Below, in pieces: positions 35,086 through 44,623 of a DNA stretch of 64,000 nt. The stretch is from Haloactinospora alba (GTDB lineage Bacteria > Actinomycetota > Actinomycetes > Streptosporangiales > Streptosporangiaceae): assembly GCF_006717075.1 (NCBI RefSeq), contig NZ_VFQC01000002.1, forward strand, positions 434,001-498,000, in the 5' to 3' direction. Positions within the stretch are counted from its first letter, which is position 1; each line of letters begins with the position of its first letter. Both the position numbers and the translations under genes were made by a program. Under the pieces are notes generated by a model. That model searched no databases. It had not been told where the DNA came from and was given only the letters and a program-made list of their open reading frames with translations.

Positions 35086-36246
35086 CTATGTCGTTGGCGG
35101 GTGGGCGAGGTCGGCGCCGATACCGCGCAACCCGGTGAGGTCGTGCACGTCCTCGGGACCCGCCGGAACCTCCGCCACCGGCACCGTCGGGTGGGTGGCC
35201 GCGAGGCGTTCCCGCAACCGCGTCTCGCGCTCCTGGACGGCCATGCGCTGGGCGTGCAGCCGCAGCGCCGCCTCGGCGAGCGGGTGCTCCCCGCTGTCCG
35301 CCAACCGCCGCGCGGCCTCCCGGGCGCGCTCCGCCGGAAGCCGCCGCGCCGTGGTGCGGTGCGTACGGTTCACGACGAGGCCGCCGAGCGGCATCCGGTC
35401 CTCGCCCAACCGGTCGATGAAGTGCGACGCCTCCCGCACGGTGTCGTCCTCCGGCGCTGTCACCACGAGGAAGGCGGTGCCCGGGGAGCGCAGCAGCTGG
35501 TAGGTGCGTTCGGCCCGCTCCCGGAACCCTCCGAAGACGGAGTCGAACGCTGTCATGAACGTCTGCACGTCCCTGAGGAGCTGCGCCCCCACGATCGAGC
35601 TGACGGCGGAGGTCACCGCGCCGACCCCCGCCCCGAGGAGCCGGAACGGTCCGCTTCTCCCGGGAGCGCTGAGCAGGGTGACGAGTTTGCTGTCGAGGAA
35701 CCGGCCCAGGCGTTTCGGGGCGTCGAGGAAATCCAGGGCCGAGCGGCTCGGCGGGGTGTCCACCACGATCAGGTCCCAGTCCTGGGCCTGGTGCAGCTGT
35801 CCCAGCTTCTCCATCGCCATGTACTCCTGGGTTCCGGAGAAGCTCGACGAAAGCGACTGGTAGAAGGGGTTCGCCAGTATCTGGCGGGCCCGCTCCGGAT
35901 CGGCGTGCGTCTGGACGACCTCGTCGAACGTGCGTTTCATGTCCAGGGTCATGGCGTGCAGGGTTCCGGCCGGTTCCCCGCTCTCGGCGGGCGGCAGCTC
36001 CACGCGCCGCGGCGTGTTGTCGAGCTCGGCCAACCCCATCGACTGCGCGAGACGTCGCGCCGGGTCCACGGTGATGACGACCGCGTGCCGTCCCCGGTCG
36101 GCGGCGCGCACGCCGAGAGCCGCCGCGGTGGTGGTCTTGCCCACCCCGCCCGAACCGCAGCACACGATTATGCGGGTCCGGGGGTCGTCGAGCAGCGCGT
36201 CCGTGTCGAAGGTGGGAGGGGTCACCTGCTGGGATCCGTGGTTCAC
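35086..36246 (-). CDS. ArsA/Get3-family ATPase, second of pair
   Basis: 386 aa, GTG 36246 overlapping the upstream stop by 4 nt. Deviant Walker A GSGGVGKTT (~32-40), switch motif VDPARRLAQSMGL, and DTPPSRSALDFLDAP (switch II). Actinobacteria carry two adjacent half-size ArsA-like genes (Rv3679-Rv3680) that form a hetero-oligomer; a role in tail-anchored or cell-envelope processes has been proposed but arsenite transport is unlikely without ArsB/ArsC. Confidence 0.92.
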   Translation of the reverse strand: MNHGSQQVTPPTFDTDALLDDPRTRIIVCCGSGGVGKTTTAAALGVRAADRGRHAVVITVDPARRLAQSMGLAELDNTPRRVELPPAESGEPAGTLHAMTLDMKRTFDEVVQTHADPERARQILANPFYQSLSSSFSGTQEYMAMEKLGQLHQAQDWDLIVVDTPPSRSALDFLDAPKRLGRFLDSKLVTLLSAPGRSGPFRLLGAGVGAVTSAVSSIVGAQLLRDVQTFMTAFDSVFGGFRERAERTYQLLRSPGTAFLVVTAPEDDTVREASHFIDRLGEDRMPLGGLVVNRTHRTTARRLPAERAREAARRLADSGEHPLAEAALRLHAQRMAVQERETRLRERLAATHPTVPVAEVPAGPEDVHDLTGLRGIGADLAHPPTT

Positions 36247-37268
36247 ACCGCCCCCTGGTTGCGGAGTTCGTCGGCCAGATGGTCCAGGGCCGCCCGGTCT
36301 ATTCCCCCTTCGACGAGGGGGAGCTCGTAACGCGTCCGTCCGGACTCCCGCAGCTGGCGGCGTATCCCGTCCGCCACCCGGGTGTGGCGGGCGTGCCGGG
36401 CGGTCTCCCGCGCCAGCTCGTCCGCCAGCCGCTGTGTGTCGTCCAGGCCGGCGGCCTCCAGGCCCCGGGAGAGGATGTCGTGGTCCAGGCCGTCGGTCTC
36501 CGCGGTGCGCAGCGTGTCCGGATCGAACAGGGGAGGGCGGACCATGGTCGTTATGAGGGAGCCCGCGTTCAGGCCCACGCTCTCCAGCGCGCCGATCCCG
36601 TCCAGTGCCTCCCGGGCCGGCATCTCCTCCAGGGTGGTCGCGACGTGCACCGCGGTGGCCGGGGAGCGGAGGGTCGCGGTGACCGTGTCGGCGTGGTTGC
36701 GGATCGGCCCGTTCCGGGCGAGGCCCGCCACCTCCGCGCTGGCGTTGAGGAACCGGTTGATCCGGCCCGTGGGCGGGGCGTCCAGCACGACGGCGTGGTA
36801 GGCGAACGGGTCCTGCCCGGGATCTCCCCCCTTCCGGTCACGGCCGCTGCCGCGGGTGCGGCGCAGCGCCTCGGTGGCTTTCCCGGTGAGGAGCACGTCG
36901 CGCATGCCGGGTGCGATCGTGGTGGCGAAGTCCACCACCCCCATCCGGGAGAGGGCCGCGCCGGCCCGGCGCATCCCGTAGAAGAGTTCCAGGTACTCCA
37001 ACAGGGCGGCCTCGGCGTCGACGGCCAGGGCGTACACCTCGCCCCCGTGCGGGGAGGCGGCGATCCTGCGCTCCTCGTACGGCAGGGGGGAGAGCCCCAG
37101 GAGCTGGGCGATGCCCTGGCGTTCCTCCACCTCGACCACGAGGACGCTTCTCCCCTCGGAAGCCAGTGCCAGCGCCAGGGAGACAGCCGTGGTGGTCTTA
37201 CCGGTTCCTCCCTTGCCGGTGACGACGTGCAGCCGCACGTTCTGCCGGTCGTGATCGCGTTCGCCCAC
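36243..37268 (-). CDS. ArsA/Get3-family ATPase, first of pair
   Basis: 341 aa from GTG 37268; the frame opens at 37307 and the start has no clear Shine-Dalgarno. Walker A GKGGTGKTTT near residue 17-26, VEVEERQGIAQLLGL, and VVLDAPPTGRINRFLNA switch II. Translationally coupled to the second ArsA gene. The pair is divergent from the DUF4177-RidA-NUDIX operon across ~70 nt. Confidence 0.9.
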   Translation of the reverse strand: MGERDHDRQNVRLHVVTGKGGTGKTTTAVSLALALASEGRSVLVVEVEERQGIAQLLGLSPLPYEERRIAASPHGGEVYALAVDAEAALLEYLELFYGMRRAGAALSRMGVVDFATTIAPGMRDVLLTGKATEALRRTRGSGRDRKGGDPGQDPFAYHAVVLDAPPTGRINRFLNASAEVAGLARNGPIRNHADTVTATLRSPATAVHVATTLEEMPAREALDGIGALESVGLNAGSLITTMVRPPLFDPDTLRTAETDGLDHDILSRGLEAAGLDDTQRLADELARETARHARHTRVADGIRRQLRESGRTRYELPLVEGGIDRAALDHLADELRNQGAV

Positions 37269-37336
37269 GCGAGGGAGTTTATGTCCGACGCCCGCCCCGG
37301 CGGCCAACCGACTGGCGAAGAATTAGGGTGGCGGTC

Positions 37337-37510
37337 ATGACGAAGTGGGAGTACGCGACAGTGCCGCTGTTGTCGCACGCGACGAAACAGATTCTGGACA
37401 ACTGGGGCGAGGATGGCTGGGAGCTGGTCTCCGTCATCCCCGGGCCCTCCGTGGACAACGACCCGCGCAACCAGCAGCTGGTGGCCTACATGAAGCGGGA
37501 GAAGGAGTGA
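37337..37510 (+). CDS. DUF4177-domain protein
   Basis: 57 aa. Begins MTKWEYATVPL and contains LDNWGEDGWELVSVIPGP, the signature of the small DUF4177 family, found next to RidA in actinobacteria. GGGTGG lies upstream of ATG 37337. One nt separates it from ridA. Function unknown. Confidence 0.88.
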   Translation: MTKWEYATVPLLSHATKQILDNWGEDGWELVSVIPGPSVDNDPRNQQLVAYMKREKE

Positions 37511-37511
37511 C

Positions 37512-37982
37512 ATGGCCACTCCCGAGGAGCGCATCGCTGCGCTCGGGATGAGCGTTCCCGAGGTGGTGCCGCCGGTGGCCGCCTACGTTCCGGCGGTGCG
37601 CACCGGGGACCACGTCTACGTCTCGGGCCAGTTGCCGATGGTGGCGGGCGAACTCGCCGGCACCGGCAAACTCGGTGCCGAGGTGACCCTGGAACGGGGT
37701 AAGGAGCTCGCGTCGACCTGCGCCCTCAACGCCATAGCGGCGCTCAGGGCCGAGGTCGGGGAGCTGTCGCTCGTCAACCGGATCGTCAAGATCGTCGGCT
37801 TCGTGGCGAGCGACCCGTCGTTCCACAACCAGCCCCAGGTCCTCAACGGTGCCAGCGAGCTGGTCGGTGAGGTCTTCGGCGACGCCGGAGTGCACGCGCG
37901 CAGCGCTGTCGGGGTGGCGGCCCTGCCGCTTGACGCCCCGGTCGAGGTGGAGCTGGTCGCCGAAGCGGCCCGTTCCGAGTGA
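37512..37982 (+). CDS. RidA-family protein
   Basis: 156 aa. Members deaminate reactive enamine/imine intermediates. The typical segments are visible: an N-terminal strand with VRTGDHVYVSGQLPM, and the C-terminal VHARSAVGVAALPLDAPVEVELVA (the conserved Arg/Ala before PxxxxVE). It is the longer ~155-aa actinobacterial subtype (Rv3678c position). Co-transcribed with DUF4177 and likely with the NUDIX gene. Confidence 0.9.
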   Translation: MATPEERIAALGMSVPEVVPPVAAYVPAVRTGDHVYVSGQLPMVAGELAGTGKLGAEVTLERGKELASTCALNAIAALRAEVGELSLVNRIVKIVGFVASDPSFHNQPQVLNGASELVGEVFGDAGVHARSAVGVAALPLDAPVEVELVAEAARSE

Positions 37983-38063
37983 CCCCGCGTCGGTCCCGGT
38001 AACCTGGCCCCGTGCCGCGGCGGCTGGCTGTCGCCGGGATCGACGCTCCCTGGAGGAGGTGAC

Positions 38064-38858
38064 GTGCCGAACCCAGGTACCGGACCGGTCGAAGCCAAGG
38101 CCGCCGCGACCGTCATGCTGGTGCGCGACGGTGAGGCGTCCGGACACGGCGGGCTGGAGGTCTACCTGCTGCGCCGGGCCGCCTCCATGCCGTTCGCGCC
38201 GGGCGCCTACGCCTTTCCGGGCGGGCGGGTGGACGAACGCGACACCGAGCGCGGGATTCCCGTGACCGGTCCCGACACTCACCACTGGAGCGAGGAGCTG
38301 GGCGCCACCGAACCCATGGCCCAGGGGCTGGTCTGCGCCGCGGTGCGGGAGACGTTCGAGGAGTCGGGGGTCCTGCTCGCCGCGCGGCCGGGGGCGGAAC
38401 CGGTCGCCGACACCAGCGGGCCCGACTGGGAGGAGGACCGCCACGCCCTCGTCGCGGGAACCCTGTCGTTCGCCCGGTTCCTGCGCGACCGCGGGCTGGT
38501 GGTGCGCGGGGACCTGCTGCGGTCGTGGGCGCGGTGGATCACGCCGCGTACGGAGCCGCGGCGCTACGACACCCGGTTCTTCGCCGCCGCGCTTCCCGCC
38601 GGGTGCGCCACCCGGGACGTGGGCGGGGAGGCGGACCGGGTCGCGTGGATGCCACCCGCCGAGGCGGTCGAACGGTGGCGCGCCGGGGAACTGAGCATGC
38701 TGCCGCCCACGGTGGCCGTGTGCGGGGAGCTGGCGGCGCACGGGTCGGTGCGTGCCATACTGCACGCCCGACGCGACGTTCGGCCGATCGAGCCCGAACT
38801 GCGCGACACCGGGGACCGGTGCCGGACCGCGCTCCCGGACAGTGTCGAGGAACCCTGA
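38064..38858 (+). CDS. NUDIX hydrolase
   Basis: 264 aa from GTG 38064, with GGAGGAGGTGAC directly upstream. Residues 10-60 contain VYLLRRA...FAPGAYAFPGGRVDERD, and REtFEESGVLL near residue 95 completes a stretched Nudix box, as in the NUDT19-like/AcrB subgroup that often acts on CoA derivatives. The C-terminal ~100 aa has WITPRTEPRRYDTRFFAAALP, also typical of that subgroup. Part of the RidA to MBL operon. Confidence 0.85.
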   Translation: MPNPGTGPVEAKAAATVMLVRDGEASGHGGLEVYLLRRAASMPFAPGAYAFPGGRVDERDTERGIPVTGPDTHHWSEELGATEPMAQGLVCAAVRETFEESGVLLAARPGAEPVADTSGPDWEEDRHALVAGTLSFARFLRDRGLVVRGDLLRSWARWITPRTEPRRYDTRFFAAALPAGCATRDVGGEADRVAWMPPAEAVERWRAGELSMLPPTVAVCGELAAHGSVRAILHARRDVRPIEPELRDTGDRCRTALPDSVEEP

Positions 38859-38881
38859 GGTTCCGGAGGGAAGAGTCCGCC

Positions 38882-39682
38882 ATGCAGATCGACGGGTACG
38901 CCACCCGGCACGCGACGTGCGTGCTGTGCCCCAACCCCGGTCCCATGACGCTGGACGGCACCAACACCTGGGTGGTGCGCGACCCGGACACGGGCGACGC
39001 CGCGGTGGTCGACCCCGGGCCCCGGGACGAGGAGCACCTGCGGCGGGTCGCCCGCACCGCGGGCGAACGCCTCGCGGTGACCCTGGTCACCCACCACCAC
39101 CCGGACCACACCGACGGGCTGCGGTACTTCCGCGAGCTCACCGGCGCCCCGGTGCGGGCCGTGGACGCCGCGCACTGCGACGGGGGAGCGGTGCTGCGGG
39201 ACGGTGAGACGGTGCCGGTGGGCGGGCTGCGGCTGCGGGTACTGGCCACCCCCGGTCACACCTCGGACTCCGCGTGTTTCCACCTGCCCGAGGACGACGC
39301 CGTCCTCACCGGGGACACGGTGCTGGGCCGCGGCACCACCGTCCTCGCCGACAGCGCCGGCCTGGCGGGCTACATGCGTTCGCTGTACCGGCTGCGCGAC
39401 CTCGTCGACAGCGCCGGCGTGAGCGTGCTGCTTCCGGGGCACGGGCCGGCCTGCAGCGAACCGTGGGCGAAACTCACGTCCTACGTCGAACACCGTGAGG
39501 AGCGGCTCTCCCAGGTCGCCGAGGCCGTGCGCGCTGGTGCGCGGGAACCCGCCGACGTGGTCGCACGCGTCTACACCGACCTCGATCCGCAGACGCGTCC
39601 CGCGGCCGAGTGGTCGGTGCGAGCCCAGCTGCGCTACCTGGCCGAGCGCGGCGACATCCCCGCCGCGGCGGGCGAGACCTGA
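38882..39682 (+). CDS. Metallo-beta-lactamase-fold hydrolase
   Basis: 266 aa from ATG 38882. The zinc motif THHHPDHTDG (~76-85), later His in PGHTSDS, Asp in TGDTVLG, and PGHGP near residue 190 all fit a two-metal MBL hydrolase of the LACTB2/RNase-like subgroup, as does PNPGPMTLDGTNTW at the N-terminus. Rv3677c is the mycobacterial equivalent by position. 23 nt from the NUDIX stop, so co-transcribed. Confidence 0.92.
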   Translation: MQIDGYATRHATCVLCPNPGPMTLDGTNTWVVRDPDTGDAAVVDPGPRDEEHLRRVARTAGERLAVTLVTHHHPDHTDGLRYFRELTGAPVRAVDAAHCDGGAVLRDGETVPVGGLRLRVLATPGHTSDSACFHLPEDDAVLTGDTVLGRGTTVLADSAGLAGYMRSLYRLRDLVDSAGVSVLLPGHGPACSEPWAKLTSYVEHREERLSQVAEAVRAGAREPADVVARVYTDLDPQTRPAAEWSVRAQLRYLAERGDIPAAAGET

Positions 39683-39707
39683 CCGCCCGCCGCCGTGCGC
39701 AGGGCGC

Positions 39708-40394
39708 TCACCTGGCCCGGCGGCGCACCCGTTCGATGTCGAGCAGGACTACGGCCTTGGCCTCGATCCGGATCCAGCCGCGCAGTGCGAACTCCGCGAG
39801 GGCCTTGTTGACGGTCTCCCGGGACGCGCCCACGAGCTGCGCCAGCTCCTCCTGGGTGAGGTCGTGGTGCACGTGCAGGCCGTCCTCGCCCTCCTTGCCG
39901 AACCGGTCGGCGAGGTCCAGGAGCTGCTTGGCGACCCGGCCCGGAACGTCGGTGAAGACCAGGTCGGACATGACGTCGTTGGTCCGCCGCATACGGGTCG
40001 CCAGAGCCTTGAGGAGCTGCAGCGACACCTGCGGCTGCGCCGCGATGAACGGCCGGAGGTCGGCGTGGCTCAGGCCCGCGAGCACGACGTCGGTGACGGC
40101 GATGGCGCTGGCCGTACGCGGCCGCGGGTCGAACAGGGAGAGCTCACCGAACATCTCGCTGGGACCGATCACGCTCAGCAGGTTCTCCCGGCCGTCGACG
40201 GCGGTCCGGGTCAGCTTGACCTTGCCGCTGAGGATCACGAACAGCCGGTCGCCCTCGTCCCCCTCGGAGAAGAGTGTCTGGCCCCGGCCAAGGCGTACCT
40301 CGCTCACTGAGGCGCGCAGCGCTGCGGCGCCCTCCTCGTCGAGCGCCTCGAAGAGAGGTGCCTTACGCAGCACCTCGTTGGTCTCGTCCACCAC
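39708..40394 (-). CDS. crp: Crp/Fnr-family cAMP-responsive regulator
   Basis: 228 aa. Residues ~10-125 are the cyclic-nucleotide-binding domain (FSEGDEGDRLFVILSGKVKL; FGELSLFDPRPRTASA includes the Glu and Arg that bind cAMP). Residues ~150-225 are the winged HTH (LTQEELAQLVGASRETVNKALAEF). GTG 40394 follows AAGGAGGAAG. Position matches Rv3676/SCO3571. A site resembling the Crp operator lies 29-44 nt upstream of the start, pointing to autoregulation. Convergent with the MBL gene. Confidence 0.95.
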   Translation of the reverse strand: MVDETNEVLRKAPLFEALDEEGAAALRASVSEVRLGRGQTLFSEGDEGDRLFVILSGKVKLTRTAVDGRENLLSVIGPSEMFGELSLFDPRPRTASAIAVTDVVLAGLSHADLRPFIAAQPQVSLQLLKALATRMRRTNDVMSDLVFTDVPGRVAKQLLDLADRFGKEGEDGLHVHHDLTQEELAQLVGASRETVNKALAEFALRGWIRIEAKAVVLLDIERVRRRAR

Positions 40395-40422
40395 TTCCTC
40401 CTTGCAACCTGATCGTCAACAG

Positions 40423-40438
40423 TGTGACGTATATCGCA
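40423..40438. promoter_or_regulatory. Putative Crp operator
   Basis: TGTGA-N6-TCGCA (40423-40438), one base off the TGTGA-N6-TCACA consensus. In the 258-bp gap between the divergent crp and nth genes. Confidence 0.6.
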
Positions 40439-40658
40439 CCCGAGTGTGAAACCAGGTCGTTACCTCGGCTTGTTGTCCGGGTGATCCCGACCCGCCACAG
40501 CCGACGTCAGCACCCCTGATCCTAGTTCCCACAACGCACCGGAGAGTGCCGACCCTGACAATTCCGACAGTTTTCGCAGTGCCGTGCGGGAACCGGTCGG
40601 TCCTGTGGAGCGGCCGCCGTGTTCGTGGTCGGTGCGCGGAAATACGTAGTCTTTGAGT

Positions 40659-41420
40659 GTGTCTGGTGACCTTTCTACTTCCTCCGCAACGCCTCCACAC
40701 GACGACGGTTCCGCCGCCCCGGCGGACGAGTCGCGCACGGATCTCGTGCGACGCGCCCGTCGCATCAACCAGGAGCTGATCCGGTTGTATCCCGAGGCGC
40801 ACTGTGAGCTTGATTTCACTAACCCGCTCGAACTACTGGTCGCTACGATCCTCTCCGCCCAGTGCACCGACAAACGCGTGAACGCGGTGACGCCGGCACT
40901 GTTCGCGCGGTACCGCTCGGCCGAGGACTACGCGGCCGCCGACCGGGCGGAACTGGAGGGAATCATCCGCTCGACCGGATTCTTCCGCTCCAAAGCCAAC
41001 AACATCATCACCCTGGGCCACGAACTCTGCGTGCGACACGGCGGTGAGGTCCCGGACAACCTAGACGACCTGGTAAAACTACCAGGCGTAGGGCGCAAAA
41101 CCGCTAACGTCGTCCTGGGCAACGCCTTCAATGTGCCGGGACTCACCGTCGACACGCACTTCGGGCGGCTCGTACGCCGGTTCGGGTGGACCGAGCAGAC
41201 CGACCCGGTCAAGGTCGAACGGGAGATCGAGGAGCTCTTCCCGCCGGAGGACTGGACCATGCTGTCGCACCGGCTGATCTGGCACGGGCGGCGCGTCTGC
41301 CACTCCCGCCGGCCCGCCTGCGGCGCCTGCGAGCTGGCCCCCTGGTGCCCCTCCTACGGTGAGGGGCCCACCGACGAGACCGAGGCCGCCGGCCTCCTCC
41401 GGAACGGACCGTTCTCGTGA
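40659..41420 (+). CDS. nth: Endonuclease III
   Basis: 253 aa from GTG 40659; TTG 40653 is also possible and no Shine-Dalgarno is clear, so the mRNA may be leaderless. Base-excision-repair DNA glycosylase/AP lyase. Helix-hairpin-helix [14 protein letters not shown] includes the catalytic Lys, VDTHFGRL the catalytic Asp, and the C-terminal C-x6-C-x2-C-x5-C ([17 protein letters not shown]) the 4Fe-4S cluster. Overlaps the next gene by 4 nt. Confidence 0.95.
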   Translation: MSGDLSTSSATPPHDDGSAAPADESRTDLVRRARRINQELIRLYPEAHCELDFTNPLELLVATILSAQCTDKRVNAVTPALFARYRSAEDYAAADRAELEGIIRSTGFFRSKANNIITLGHELCVRHGGEVPDNLDDLVKLPGVGRKTANVVLGNAFNVPGLTVDTHFGRLVRRFGWTEQTDPVKVEREIEELFPPEDWTMLSHRLIWHGRRVCHSRRPACGACELAPWCPSYGEGPTDETEAAGLLRNGPFS

Positions 41421-42106
41421 GCGGGACGGCAGGGGCCGGCTCCGGAACCGCACCGCCCGGCTGGGCACTGTCCCTGCTCGACGCCGCGCGCCGGGCACCG
41501 GTGCCGTCCGCCCTCAGCCCGCCCTCCCAGGGCGGGCGCCACTCCGCGGTCCTGATCCTGTTCGGACCGGGCGCCAGCGGCCCCGACATCCTGTTGATCC
41601 AACGCACGAACGGGCTGCGGCGGCACTCCGGACAACCCGCCTTCCCCGGCGGCCGGCTGGAGCCCACCGACAACGGGCCGGAGGACGCCGCCCTGCGGGA
41701 GGCCGCCGAGGAGACCGGACTGGACCCCTCCGGCGTCCGCGTCCTGGGGCGGCTCCCCGAGCTCTACATCCGACGCACCGCCTTCCGGGTGACCCCCGTG
41801 CTGGCCTGGTGGCACACCCCGTCGGAGGTGCGTCCCGCCGACCCCGCCGAGGTGTCGGGAGTCGCCCGCGTCCCGGTCGGCGAACTCGCCGCCCCGGCGA
41901 ACCAGGTGCGGGTGCGCGAACCCGACGGCGGCATCCGGTTCGCCTACCGCGTCCGCGGGATGCTGGTGTGGGGGTTCACGGCCGCGATCCTGCGCCAGCT
42001 CCTCGAACTGGGCGGGTGGGACCAACCGCGGCTCCGTGACGGCACCGAGGGGGCGGAACCCGTCGTGGTGCTGCCGCAACGGCCACCGGACAACAGGGGG
42101 GCATGA
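41417..42106 (+). CDS. NUDIX CoA pyrophosphatase-type hydrolase
   Basis: 229 aa, GTG 41417 overlapping nth by 4 nt. The UPF0035/CoAse signature [21 protein letters not shown] precedes a complete Nudix box (GGRLEP...REAAEETGL). Expected to hydrolyse CoA or oxidised CoA to 3',5'-ADP and 4'-phosphopantetheine. Coupled to nth upstream and marP downstream, as in mycobacteria (Rv3672c). Confidence 0.92.
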   Translation: MSGTAGAGSGTAPPGWALSLLDAARRAPVPSALSPPSQGGRHSAVLILFGPGASGPDILLIQRTNGLRRHSGQPAFPGGRLEPTDNGPEDAALREAAEETGLDPSGVRVLGRLPELYIRRTAFRVTPVLAWWHTPSEVRPADPAEVSGVARVPVGELAAPANQVRVREPDGGIRFAYRVRGMLVWGFTAAILRQLLELGGWDQPRLRDGTEGAEPVVVLPQRPPDNRGA

Positions 42107-43302
42107 ACCTGATGGAGGGGCTCGTACTGGACCTGGTCCTCGTCATCCTGGCGCTGCTGTTCGCCGCCTCCGGGTACCGGCAGGGATTCATCGTCGGAGT
42201 ACTGAGCTTCTCCGGTTTCCTCGGCGGAGGCGTCCTCGCCGCGATCGCCGCGCCGGGTGTGATCCAACGGTTCGTCACCGATCCCACCTACCAGGCGGTA
42301 CTCGCGATCGCCGTCGTCTTCCTGTGCGCGGCCATGGGACAGTACCTCACCTCCTACCTCGGCGCCATGCTGCGCAACCGCGTCACGTGGAGCTCCGCGC
42401 GCGTGTTCGACGCGCTGGGCGGCGCGCTGGTCAACGTCGTCGCCATGCTCCTGGTGAGCTGGCTCGTCGGGAGCGCCGTGGCCAACTCCGCGTTTCCCGT
42501 CGTCACTCCGCAGGTGAACGAGTCGCGGGTGCTGCGGGCGGTCGACCGGGTGATGCCCGACTCCGCCGAGATGTGGTTCTCCACCTTCCGCAAGATCGTC
42601 GACCAGAGCTCCTTCCCGCAGGTGTTCAGCGGGCTCGGCACCGGCGAGCCGGCCGAGGTCAACCCGCCCGACCCGGACGCCCTCTCCACCCCCGAGATGC
42701 GCGAGGCGGGACAGAGCATCGTCAAGGTCCTGGGGACGGCACCGGAGTGCCAGCGGCGGGTGGAAGGTACCGGCTTCGTCTACGAGGACGGGCACGTCAT
42801 GACGAACGCGCACGTCGTGGCCGGGGTCACCCAGAACCTGCGCGTCTCCACACGCTCCGGCCAGCAGCTGCCGGCCGACATCGTGCTGTTCGACCCGCAG
42901 CAGGACATCGCCGTGCTGAACGTGCCCGACCTCGAACTCGACCCCCTCGAGTTCGACACCGAGGCCCGCAAGGGCGACGACGCCGTCGTCGCCGGCTTCC
43001 CCCGGAACAACGGCTTCACCGTGGTCCCGGCACGGGTGCGCGCGGAGCAGACCGCGCAGGGCCCCGACTTCTACCACTCGCAGCAGGTCAGCAGGGAGAT
43101 CTACCAGGTGCGGGCCGAGGTGCGCCCCGGGAACTCGGGAGGTCCGCTGCTGTCACCCGACGGAACCGTCTACGGGGTCGTGTTCGCGGCGGCGACCAAC
43201 GAGGACCAGACCGGCTACGTCCTCACCGCCGACGAGGTGGCCGACAACGCCGCCGAGGGGGCCGACGCGACCGAACCGGTCTCCCCGGGGGAGTGCGAGT
43301 GA
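42103..43302 (+). CDS. marP: MarP-like periplasmic-facing serine protease
   Basis: 399 aa from ATG 42103 (second ATG 42112). Four N-terminal membrane helices form a CvpA-type domain (residues ~5-155). The trypsin-like domain follows: catalytic His in TNAHVV (~236), Asp in QQDIAVLN (~268) and Ser in GNSGGPL (~345). In M. tuberculosis MarP (Rv3671c) protects against acid and cleaves the wall hydrolase RipA. The last gene of the nth-NUDIX-marP overlap operon, with a terminator after it. Confidence 0.93.
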   Translation: MNLMEGLVLDLVLVILALLFAASGYRQGFIVGVLSFSGFLGGGVLAAIAAPGVIQRFVTDPTYQAVLAIAVVFLCAAMGQYLTSYLGAMLRNRVTWSSARVFDALGGALVNVVAMLLVSWLVGSAVANSAFPVVTPQVNESRVLRAVDRVMPDSAEMWFSTFRKIVDQSSFPQVFSGLGTGEPAEVNPPDPDALSTPEMREAGQSIVKVLGTAPECQRRVEGTGFVYEDGHVMTNAHVVAGVTQNLRVSTRSGQQLPADIVLFDPQQDIAVLNVPDLELDPLEFDTEARKGDDAVVAGFPRNNGFTVVPARVRAEQTAQGPDFYHSQQVSREIYQVRAEVRPGNSGGPLLSPDGTVYGVVFAAATNEDQTGYVLTADEVADNAAEGADATEPVSPGECE

Positions 43303-43451
43303 CCGCCGGGAGTACCCGAACGGCCGCCGCCCGGGAAGAGCGGTAGGTGGGGAGCCGTGCCGTCCGCGACGACCGGTGCCGACACGGGAAGGCGCTCCCG
43401 GAGGGCCAACCGGAGACGGGCGGGCCGCAGAGGACCCTGGACACGACTTCT

Positions 43452-43487
43452 GCGGGGCGCCTCCATCGTCCCTGAAGGCGCCCCCGC
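43452..43487. terminator. Terminator between marP and convergent anti-sigma gene
   Basis: GGGGCGCCT (43454-43462) / AGGCGCCCC (43476-43484), 13-nt loop, extended by GC pairs; just 10 nt from the end of the minus-strand gene. Confidence 0.7.
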
Positions 43488-43496
43488 GTGGGAGAC

Positions 43497-44042
43497 TCAG
43501 CCGACGAGTTCGGTGTCCTCCGCGTCGGCGTTCCCCAGAGGCCAGCTCATCCGGACCACGGTGCCGTGCTCGTTCGGCTCGATGCTGACGTCGTCGGCCA
43601 ACCCGGCGATCACAGCGAGCCCCACCTCGGGGGAGAGGCCTGACACGCCGCCCGGGGGCGTCTGTTCGTCCATGTAGATACTGGCGCCTTCGGAGATGTG
43701 CGGGGGCACCGTCGAACTCGGCTCCTCGACCGGCGCCTGGTCCGAGACGACGACCTCGAAACGCTGGGCGGCTTGCCCGTTGTTCGACGCCGTCCCGTTG
43801 GTCTGGTCCGCTTCGGGGGGACGTGACTCGGCGCTGTCGATCAACTCCAACCGGATCGACTGGTCGGGGCAGTGCGCGCGGTGTGCCTCCACCGCACGCG
43901 AACACGCCTCACCAACCGCCAGCCGGACTTCGTCGAGGATGGATTCGGCGATGCCGGCACGCCGTGCCACGGCCGTGGCCATAAGCCGGGCCGTGCGTAC
44001 GTGCGCGGGAAGCGCACTGATCGTGAGCTGGACACGTGCCAT
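43497..44042 (-). CDS. RsbW-like anti-sigma kinase, partner of BldG
   Basis: 181 aa, ATG 44042. HATPase_c features: LDEVRLAVGEACSRAV (N box with Glu/N-like positions), and near the C-terminus LSPEVGLAVIAGLADDV followed by GTVVRMSWPL. A Ser/Gln/Asn-rich insert of ~45 aa lies between the halves. It is 18 nt downstream of bldG, as orf3 is in S. coelicolor, where it encodes an anti-sigma-factor-like protein that binds BldG. It likely controls a stress or developmental sigma factor by partner switching. Confidence 0.88.
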   Translation of the reverse strand: MARVQLTISALPAHVRTARLMATAVARRAGIAESILDEVRLAVGEACSRAVEAHRAHCPDQSIRLELIDSAESRPPEADQTNGTASNNGQAAQRFEVVVSDQAPVEEPSSTVPPHISEGASIYMDEQTPPGGVSGLSPEVGLAVIAGLADDVSIEPNEHGTVVRMSWPLGNADAEDTELVG

Positions 44043-44060
44043 CGTTCGCTCGTTACGTCG

Positions 44061-44408
44061 CTATTTGGACTGCCGCTTGTCGATCGCTTCCTGGATCGAC
44101 TCGTAAATACCGAAAACCTTGGTCAGCCCGGTGATCCTGAAGATCTTCAGAATGCGCTCCTGCGTGCAGACGAGGTCGAGGGTGCCGTCGTGCGCGCGGA
44201 CGCGCTTCAGACCGCCAACGAGCACCCCGAGACCCGTCGAGTCGAGGAACTCCACCTTCTCCATGTTCACGACGAGGTGGAAGTTGCCTTTGTTCACAAG
44301 ATCGATCAGGAGCTCGCGCAACCGTGGTGCGGTATAGACGTCGATCTCGCCCTCAACGACGACGATCTCGGTGTCGCCTTCGGTGTAATGGTCAAGCTTC
44401 AAATCCAC
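44061..44408 (-). CDS. bldG: BldG, STAS-domain anti-anti-sigma factor
   Basis: 115 aa, GTG 44408 after GGAGG. Single STAS domain with the phosphorylation-site segment [17 protein letters not shown] (Ser ~57), matching BldG of S. coelicolor in length and motif. BldG is required for aerial mycelium and antibiotic production; phosphorylation by an RsbW-like kinase switches partner binding. Forms a two-gene unit with the kinase and is divergent from the helicase gene. Confidence 0.95.
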   Translation of the reverse strand: MDLKLDHYTEGDTEIVVVEGEIDVYTAPRLRELLIDLVNKGNFHLVVNMEKVEFLDSTGLGVLVGGLKRVRAHDGTLDLVCTQERILKIFRITGLTKVFGIYESIQEAIDKRQSK

Positions 44409-44623
44409 GAGTCCTCCAACGCCGTACCGCGATAAACCGCGAGTGATCTTTGCCGGGCGTTACCCCGCAGGGCGGCATTCAACCACGTCTGCCCGTGGTG
44501 CCGTCCCGCCTACACAAGAAACCACGCCACCGAGCGTCTCTTCCCCCACCTGCGACACTGAAACCGGCACCGTGGCAGGTGCCGCCTCCTGTGTTGTGCG
44601 ACCCCCGATGAGGAGGGCATTGC

